Both the position numbers and the translations under genes were made by a program. The notes under the pieces are model-generated. The model was not told the DNA's origin, ran no database searches, and saw only the letters and a list, made by a program, of their open reading frames with translations. 19,918 nt of DNA from Acidobacteriota bacterium (GTDB lineage Bacteria > Acidobacteriota > UBA6911 > JACQSX01), in NCBI GenBank assembly GCA_016199665.1, contig JACQGG010000068.1, positions 1 to 19,918 on the forward strand, given 5' to 3'. Below, piece by piece: positions 14,554-19,918 of the stretch (position 1 is its first letter; each line of letters opens with the position of its first letter).

Positions 14554-16293
14554 ATGATCAGGACCCTGATTTTCACTGCATTCTTGGTTGCGGGAGCGAC
14601 CGGTTCGGCGGCTGTCGCACAGGTGAAGAATTTCGTCCCTGTCACCCAAGAGATGCTTTTGAACCCCAGCCCGAATGACTGGCTGATGTTCAGCCGGACC
14701 TATGACGCACAACGCTTCAGCCCGCTCAAACAGATCGACCGGCAAAATGTCGGCGAGCTTCGCATGGCTTGGGTGAGGGGATTGGCGCCTGGAACTCAGG
14801 AAACCATACCGACCGTCTACCGGGGCGTCATGTATGTGGTCAGCCCCGGAGGCGGCGTCCATGCGCTCGATGCCACAAACGGGGATCTGATCTGGGACTA
14901 CCGGCGCAAGCTGCCCGGCGACTCCAGCCCCGATACCGCGAGAACCAAGTCGCTGGCTATTTTTGAGGACCTGATTTTCTATACTGCGCCCGACGGTTAC
15001 ATCGTGGGTCTGGACGCCCGCACGGGGGAGCTCCGGTGGGAAACCAAGGTTCTCGATTATAAGAGCGGCGCCCAGCACACCTCAGCCCCCATCGTAGTGG
15101 ACGGCAAGGTACTGTCGGGGCGGAGCTGCTTTGGCTCTCGAGAAAATTGCTTCATCGCGGCGCACGACGCGCGGACTGGAAAAGAGGTCTGGAGGTTTTA
15201 CACCACTCCTCTGCCGGGCGAGCCGGGGGACGACTCTTGGGGAGGGGCGCCGGTGGATCTCAGGAGAGCGTCGACCTGGGGACTGCCGGGATCATACGAT
15301 CCGGTGCGCAAGCTTGTGTACTGGGGAATCGCCAATCCCACACCCAACACCCGGATGCAGCGGCATGGCGGCAACCCCGACGCCATCTCGCGATCCGCGC
15401 CCGCCGATCTTTACAGCAATTCGACCGTGGCTCTGAATCCCGCCACAGGCAAACTTGTCTGGTACTATCAGCATTTGCCTGGCGACGACTGGGACTCCGA
15501 TCATACCCACGAGAGAGTCCTCCTGAGAACCCCCTTTAACCCCGATCCGGCTGCGGTGAAATGGATCAATCCGCGGATTTCCCGCGGCCAGGAGCGAGAC
15601 GTATCGGTCTCGGTCGGAGAACCGGGAGGAATCTGGGTACTCGACCGCGCCACGGGCGAGTTTCTCTGGGCCACCCCCTTCCCCTATGATGTGCCGGAAT
15701 TCCACATCTCCAAGGTCGACTTGGAGACAGGAAAAACCTACATCAACTGGGATCGAGTTTTTAAAAAAGACGGGGAAAGATATCTCGTTTGTTTTTTCAA
15801 CACTCGAAGTTACTGGCCCACCGCCTACCACCCGGGCAGAAACTCTCTATATATTCCTTACGCCGATTCGTGCCTGGACATGACTGCGGGGGGACCTCGG
15901 TTTGGCATCCCCCGCCCCGGCTCTGATCCCAAGGCCTTCGCCGGAGTCGCAAAAGTCAACCTGGCCACGGGCAGGGTTGACTGGCGCTACACACAGCGTT
16001 TTCCGGGCAACGGCGCCATGCTGGCCACGGCCGGTGATCTGATTTTCTGGGGAGATCTGGATCGAAGGTTCAAGGCTCTGGACGCCGACACGGGAAAGAT
16101 TCTCTGGGAGACGATCCTCGGCGGAGTCATTCAGGTCAGCACCATCACCTACGCAGTCAACGGAAGGCAATACGTAGCGGTGCTGACGGGAAACGGCGGC
16201 TCGGGAACTGAAGGACTTCTCGGACAGATTCGAGAACTCAAACCCCCGCGTCACAACGCGATCTATGTCTTTGCTTTGCCGCAACCGCGATAG
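14554..16293 (+). CDS. PQQ-dependent alcohol dehydrogenase with lanthanide-type active site
   Basis: This 579-residue periplasmic quinoprotein has a signal peptide (MIRTLIFTAFLVAGATG, cut after AVA). The eight-bladed propeller is marked by at least seven tryptophan-docking motifs of the type ATGxxxW (DARTGELRW, DARTGKEVW, NPATGKLVW, DRATGEFLW, NLATGRVDW, DADTGKILW and DATNGDLIW). Active-site candidates are Asn261 in WGIANPTP and Asp314 in GDDWDSD. Asp316, two residues later, is the extra acid that marks lanthanide-binding XoxF/ExaF-type enzymes. Two cysteines (GRSCFGSRENC) replace the usual adjacent Cys pair. It should oxidise an alcohol or aldehyde and pass electrons to a cytochrome c, but no cytochrome domain is fused and none is encoded nearby. 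No PQQ-synthesis genes are in the window. It is convergent with the propeller gene, 33 bases away. Confidence 0.9.
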   Translation: MIRTLIFTAFLVAGATGSAAVAQVKNFVPVTQEMLLNPSPNDWLMFSRTYDAQRFSPLKQIDRQNVGELRMAWVRGLAPGTQETIPTVYRGVMYVVSPGGGVHALDATNGDLIWDYRRKLPGDSSPDTARTKSLAIFEDLIFYTAPDGYIVGLDARTGELRWETKVLDYKSGAQHTSAPIVVDGKVLSGRSCFGSRENCFIAAHDARTGKEVWRFYTTPLPGEPGDDSWGGAPVDLRRASTWGLPGSYDPVRKLVYWGIANPTPNTRMQRHGGNPDAISRSAPADLYSNSTVALNPATGKLVWYYQHLPGDDWDSDHTHERVLLRTPFNPDPAAVKWINPRISRGQERDVSVSVGEPGGIWVLDRATGEFLWATPFPYDVPEFHISKVDLETGKTYINWDRVFKKDGERYLVCFFNTRSYWPTAYHPGRNSLYIPYADSCLDMTAGGPRFGIPRPGSDPKAFAGVAKVNLATGRVDWRYTQRFPGNGAMLATAGDLIFWGDLDRRFKALDADTGKILWETILGGVIQVSTITYAVNGRQYVAVLTGNGGSGTEGLLGQIRELKPPRHNAIYVFALPQPR

Positions 16294-16326
16294 ACGGTCT
16301 TCCAGAAGCTTTCCTTCGCCGCGCCC

Positions 16327-17154
16327 TCACTCAAACAGCTCAGGCACGCGATAAGCATGGAGGAAGTCGGGCCTTGAGGTCCCTTTCACCCAGAGTTCTT
16401 TGGCCGCGGGGATCAGTTCCATGGCCCCGCTGACTTTCAGGCCCTTCACCAGAATCAGGGGCGGGACGTCTCCATTGTCGCTGTATTTCCACAGTCCGAC
16501 GAAACTCTCGCTCTCACGGAAGCTCTCACCTCGACGCCCCTGCTGGCCGAGGCGCTTGGTGAAGGGGACAACCAGGCTCTTGGTTTCCGGCAGCAAGACC
16601 ACCTTTCTAGCCAGCGAGCCCAGGCCAGTTTTCGGACCTCCTATGACCGCCTTTGGGGCTACGTCCCCCTGATCCATCCGACTAAAGATCAAGATGTTAT
16701 CGGGTTGATCGTTCATGATTACCAGCACATCGTTCACAGGATCCACCGACAGGTATTGAGGCCCGTTCAACCTCGTCTTCGGCCCGTAAATTATCCTTTT
16801 CGGCGCAACATCGCCCCTGGAGTCCCGGTCGAACACCAGAACCGAATTGGTCATCCCTTGCGCCACAAATACTTCATTGTGGACCGGATCGACTTCCACA
16901 ATATCCGTGTACCCCAGCAGGGTCTTGGGTCCCTGAATCATTCGAATCGGAGCCTCGTCCCCATTGGCTCCTCCTCTGAAAAACAATATTGCCTGTGCAA
17001 ATGGATTGGGGGCTACTATCTCGTCATGCAATCGATCCAGTGCAATCTTATGGATGGTCCGAGCCAAGAGCGTAGCCTGACCTTGAATTGTTCTTACCGG
17101 AGCCACGAGTCCATTCGCCGAACTGGCGAATACCGATATCCTCGGATTGCCATT
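16327..17154 (-). pseudogene. Downstream part of the propeller-repeat gene, separated by an in-frame TGA
   Basis: Reading through the TGA at 17155-17157 in the same frame gives NGNPRISVFASSANGLVAPV and then five more blade repeats. Examples are GDEAPIRMIQGPKTLLG, GDVAPKRIIYGPKTRLN and GDVAPKAVIGGPKTGLG. It ends in FLHAYRVPELFE. The repeat pattern crosses the stop without loss, so this is the C-terminal 275 residues of the same protein. The first possible internal start is the GTG at 17106, which lies after the first blade strand, has no ribosome binding site and no signal peptide. Independent expression of a useful protein is unlikely unless the TGA is read through or is an assembly error. 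Confidence 0.75.
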
Positions 17155-17157
17155 TCA
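17155..17157 (-). other. In-frame TGA splitting the propeller gene
   Basis: The frame reads EILVPN-TGA-NGNPRISVF. Aligned blades have various residues at this place (for example TNWEDHS, ANSSDNS, APNPFAQ). The ancestral codon could therefore have been TGG, TCA, CGA or GGA, and cannot be fixed from the sequence. Confidence 0.85.
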
Positions 17158-18399
17158 ATTGGGAACCAGGATCTCTTTTCTCTTTGGGTCATAGGCGATG
17201 TCCGACGGCCCGCCCAATCCTGTTGTAGGGCTCCCTTTCGGCGCGCTGCGGACGACCCGGAGCGGCGCCACATTCCCTTCTGCGGTGCGCGGATAAACCG
17301 TGGCAGAGTGATCTTCCCAGTTGGTAACCCAGATTTCGTTCCTGTTTGTGTCAATGAACAGATTGGTTGGATTGGCAAGCCCGGTGGCCGGCCCTTTGAT
17401 CACGCGCACGGGAGCTGCATCGCCGTCAGCTTTCCGGTCAAAGAACAAAATCGAATTATCCGAAGAGTTAGCGACTGCAATTTGTCCGCTGACTGTGTCG
17501 AAGTGAATACCAGCCGGCCAATTAAGTCGTGTCTTTGGACCCTGAATGGTACGCAGGGGCGCCGTATCCCCCGAGGCCGTCCTTGAGTGAACCGTTATCG
17601 AGGCCGGCAGAAACTTTCCGGTGGACGCAACCAGAGGCAGCACCGGGCCTTTCGGTCCGCCAGGCTTTTCTGCCCGCCTGCCGCGCCCTGCATAGCCCTC
17701 CCCGGTCTCGGTCTGTCTCCAGTGGCCATGATTGGCCACATAGATCTCATCATTTTCACTATTGACGTAAACTCCTTCAGGGCTTGCGATCCCAGTCTTG
17801 GGCCCCTGAATATAGCGCAGCTCATTGTCATCCCCCGTCGCCTTCCTGCTGTATGCTGCGACCTTGTTGTAATGATGCGTGGTAATGTAGATTTCATCGT
17901 TTTTGCGATCTAAGAAGACTCCCCACGCTCCATGATCTGTAGTCAGCTCCCTCGATGGAGCCAAATTGCCTTTGGCAGACAGTGGGAAAACGAGCATGTT
18001 ATCCCCGATGTCTTTGTTGACCGTAAAGACCTCCTGGAACTCCGGAGAGATCGTCACTGAACAGACCCTGTCTACCAGTGTTTCCGGTCCCCTGATTTCT
18101 CGCCGCGGCTCCATGACCTTGTCAGTATTCTGGATCTGACTGGCATAGGTTACGATCGCAGCGCGGTTTTCATCGGCCATGACGACTTCATCTGACTCAG
18201 GATCCATCGTGACGCCGCTAAATACCGGGAAAGGGTCTCCGATGACGCGAAGGGGCGCCTTGAGCTCTACGATGCGTGGACGGCTCTCCCCCGGTTTGGT
18301 TGTCTGGCCCGGCTTCGTCGCTTGGCCCGCACGCATCAAAACGCTCATCATCAGCACTCCTGCCAATGCTGCAAATAGGATCAGGCGGAGATTCTTCAT
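17155..18399 (-). CDS. Exported NHL/SMP-30-like beta-propeller protein, N-terminal part
   Basis: This is a 414-residue product up to the TGA; the full frame (16327-18399) would encode about 690 residues. The signal peptide is MKNLRLILFAALAGVLMMSV, followed by a TKPGQTTKPGES linker. The protein is made of units of about 50 residues with the pattern GDxAPxRxIxGPxTxLxxP...DxxNxEIxVxN...ILxFxR. I count about seven here (clearest: GDTAPLRTIQGPKTRLN, GDAAPVRVIKGPATGLA) and about twelve in the whole frame, enough for two six-bladed propellers (inference). Such proteins are usually binding or structural. A Gly/Arg-rich insertion (about 230-265) interrupts one blade. AGGGAGGA lies 6 bases before the ATG. 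It is probably the last gene of a minus-strand operon, and the intact N-terminal part may still be made. Confidence 0.8.
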   Translation of the reverse strand: MKNLRLILFAALAGVLMMSVLMRAGQATKPGQTTKPGESRPRIVELKAPLRVIGDPFPVFSGVTMDPESDEVVMADENRAAIVTYASQIQNTDKVMEPRREIRGPETLVDRVCSVTISPEFQEVFTVNKDIGDNMLVFPLSAKGNLAPSRELTTDHGAWGVFLDRKNDEIYITTHHYNKVAAYSRKATGDDNELRYIQGPKTGIASPEGVYVNSENDEIYVANHGHWRQTETGEGYAGRGRRAEKPGGPKGPVLPLVASTGKFLPASITVHSRTASGDTAPLRTIQGPKTRLNWPAGIHFDTVSGQIAVANSSDNSILFFDRKADGDAAPVRVIKGPATGLANPTNLFIDTNRNEIWVTNWEDHSATVYPRTAEGNVAPLRVVRSAPKGSPTTGLGGPSDIAYDPKRKEILVPN

Positions 18400-18405
18400 G
18401 ATCGT

Positions 18406-18413
18406 TCCTCCCT
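18406..18413 (-). promoter_or_regulatory. Ribosome binding site of the propeller gene
   Basis: AGGGAGGA on the minus strand, 6 bases before the ATG at 18399, is a near-perfect Shine-Dalgarno sequence and fixes the start. Confidence 0.7.
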
Positions 18414-18519
18414 TAATAGTTCCGGTTTTTCCCTTCGCTCTCTATAATCAGCGGTTTGACTCAGCATCTCCCCCTTGCTTCGCTCTTGTCAATTGTTTTC
18501 TTTCCATCAAATCTTCCCA

Positions 18520-18780
18520 TTAGCTATCACGCTCTTCCCTCTTGCGCTTTCTTTCATATCTAATGGGGCTGCCTTCCGGGGATATGCACACTTCCCCACT
18601 CTGGATTTCGGGCAGCGCCCGATAGGAGATGAGGCGCCCAAGTGGGGTCGGCAGTTCGATTGACGAGATGGCCACCGGCTCACGACCGCGCGCGTCACCC
18701 ACCCGGAGAAACAGCGCGATCATCGCCAAGAACAGCGCCGTGGAACCCATAAGGAAACGCAAGCGAACTCTTCTATTCAT
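18520..18780 (-). CDS. Small exported protein of unknown function
   Basis: This 86-residue protein starts at the ATG at 18780, with GAGGAGG (18785-18791) four bases upstream, a strong ribosome binding site. The N-terminus MNRRVRLRFLMGSTALFLAM is a signal peptide or membrane anchor (hydrophobic to about residue 25). The remainder (VAISSIELPTPLGRLISY, ALPEIQSGEVCISPEGSPI) ends in a highly charged KRKREERDS tail. I recognise no family. It sits 36 bases after the SBBP gene and 120 before the propeller gene on the same strand, so it is probably co-transcribed with both. Confidence 0.7.
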   Translation of the reverse strand: MNRRVRLRFLMGSTALFLAMIALFLRVGDARGREPVAISSIELPTPLGRLISYRALPEIQSGEVCISPEGSPIRYERKRKREERDS

Positions 18781-18816
18781 TTTGCCTCCTCTCAGTTTCT
18801 AGACACTGTTTTCCCA

Positions 18817-19918
18817 TCACTCCGCGTTCTCTTTTTCCCAAGGTACTGGCTTTGCCAGCGAGGTCAGCCGAACAGCGTTAAACAGGCCGGGACCAAAACG
18901 GACTGCTGTAACCACAAGGGATTGGGTCGGAAGCGGCGACAAAGCTGCAATTTGCAAGCTTCCCTCGAAAATATCCGGAAGGTTTGGCAACAGGTCGCCC
19001 AAAGAACTGCTGACTTGTTGGCCCGGCGCCAGAATTCTTGCCGCTCTCAAGGACCGGATCGATCTACCGCTGGAATCAGCAAGGCTGAAAACAGCGGTGG
19101 CCCTCTGATCCGACACGTTGACGGCAGCCACTCCCACGTCAATTCCTCTAGAGCGATCGCGGGATACCGGAACGCGGAAGAGATAGGCAGGGGGCGCCGA
19201 TGGGGCGACTGACAACGACGGCAGGCCAGGAATCGAATAGGTGGCGTTTGCAAATACAGGATCGGCGGAGGAGATGCGAGCATACCCGGACCGCAGTATC
19301 CCTTGGCTGCTGGTACTTGTCGCCGCTGTGCCGGAAGGCTGAATTACAAAAGGTATCACGGCGTTGGTGACGACCCCCTCCAAGGGCCTGCCGTCGGATC
19401 CAAAGAAAGAGACAGTCGCGCTGACCGATTTTGTGGTTGATGGATTGGTCAAAAAGACCCCAGTTGACAAGCCGCCTCCACCGCCGACTTGAGCAAAATA
19501 GAAAGTGTCGCGGGTGAGGATCTCGGAGATTTTGGCCACGAACACGTCGTTCGGACCGCCACCGTGGGTCGGTTGCAAGGGATCGACGGTCGGGTAGTCG
19601 ACCGATGTGGTCTGGCCCGCCACGTAGACGTTGCCGGCAGGGTCCACGGCAAGGGAAACGATCTCTTCCTGGCCGCTGCCGCCGAGGTAAGTAGAGTAGC
19701 CCAGCGCGGAGCCGTCGCTATTCAGCTTTGCTACCCAGCCGTCTTGCCCGCCGCCGTATTTCTCCTGCAAGGGGTTGACGGTCGGGAAATTGGTCGAACT
19801 GGTGAATCCCGCCACGTAGACATTGCCGGCAGCGTCCAGGGCAACTCCTTCGCCCGCGTCCCGGTCGTCGCCGCCGAGGAAGGTCGAATTGACCAGCGCC
19901 GAGCCCGCGGCGTTGAGC
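18817..19918 (-). CDS. SBBP-repeat beta-propeller surface protein (N-terminal part outside window)
   Basis: The frame is open to the window edge, so only the C-terminal 366 or so residues are visible; the apparent start at 19815 (a GTG) is internal. Two tandem SBBP repeats (STFLGGDDRDAGEGVALDAA and STYLGGSGQEEIVSLAVDPA, each followed by GNVYVAG) of 64 residues are visible. They are mirrored in the DNA by a 192-base period. After VFVAKIS comes a C-terminal beta-rich domain (FYFAQVGGGGGLSTGVFLTN, DVGVAAVNVS, GSLQIAAL) of the type that ends many acidobacterial surface proteins. It is probably exported and may be cell-surface; no enzyme motif is seen. It leads a likely three-gene unit on the minus strand. 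Confidence 0.85.
   Translation of the reverse strand, partial: LNAAGSALVNSTFLGGDDRDAGEGVALDAAGNVYVAGFTSSTNFPTVNPLQEKYGGGQDGWVAKLNSDGSALGYSTYLGGSGQEEIVSLAVDPAGNVYVAGQTTSVDYPTVDPLQPTHGGGPNDVFVAKISEILTRDTFYFAQVGGGGGLSTGVFLTNPSTTKSVSATVSFFGSDGRPLEGVVTNAVIPFVIQPSGTAATSTSSQGILRSGYARISSADPVFANATYSIPGLPSLSVAPSAPPAYLFRVPVSRDRSRGIDVGVAAVNVSDQRATAVFSLADSSGRSIRSLRAARILAPGQQVSSSLGDLLPNLPDIFEGSLQIAALSPLPTQSLVVTAVRFGPGLFNAVRLTSLAKPVPWEKENAE

Noticed and set aside
17155..17157. TGA as a selenocysteine codon
   Set aside because: The aligned repeats have no cysteine at this place and the family is not a selenoprotein family; no downstream SECIS-like hairpin was recognised.
16705..17586. Plus-strand frame of 293 codons opposite the propeller gene
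   Set aside because: It arises from the regular repeats of the minus-strand gene; the composition is not protein-like, and the minus-strand repeats are unambiguous.
18488..18493. Perfect TTGACA on the minus strand before the propeller gene
   Set aside because: No -10-like hexamer follows at 16-18 bases, and the gene probably shares the upstream operon's transcript.

Overview
The window is GC-rich and looks like a chromosomal segment of a soil-type bacterium. Its secreted and envelope proteins resemble those common in Acidobacteriota: a DUF5916/CBM9 outer-membrane protein, a secreted amidase, a periplasmic PQQ dehydrogenase, SBBP and NHL-like beta-propellers, and an Asp-box (BNR) protein. This placement is an inference from gene content; no rRNA or other marker gene is present.

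Layout. (1) 1-3363 (+): the 3' part of a very large polytopic membrane protein built from two GT-C/YfhO-like modules in one frame. (2) 3480-6548 (-): a secreted 1022-residue Asp-box protein convergent with it. (3) 6549-9657: an accessory islet. It holds an apparently intact hicA-hicB pair, an attC-like imperfect palindrome, a second apparently intact pair in the opposite order (hicB-hicA), a decayed third hicA/hicB pair on the minus strand, a group II intron reverse-transcriptase C-terminal fragment, and an SH3-domain gene whose 3' end runs into that fragment. (4) 9658-16293 (+): a secreted amidase, a DUF5916 outer-membrane protein and a PQQ-dependent alcohol dehydrogenase with a lanthanide-type active-site signature. 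(5) 16327-19918 (-): probably one transcription unit coding for an SBBP-repeat protein (5' end outside the window), an 86-residue exported protein, and a protein with about twelve propeller repeats that is cut by one in-frame TGA.

Functionally most of the window serves the cell envelope: substrate breakdown or oxidation outside the cytoplasm plus large beta-rich surface proteins. The islet is different. It carries three HicAB-type toxin-antitoxin loci at different stages of decay, mixed with mobile-element debris. I found no CRISPR array, tRNA, rRNA or complete insertion sequence. The most notable observations are the mixed hicAB cluster with cassette-like borders, the group II intron/hicA junction, two genes interrupted by single in-frame stops (hicB3 and the propeller gene), and the two-module GT-C fusion.
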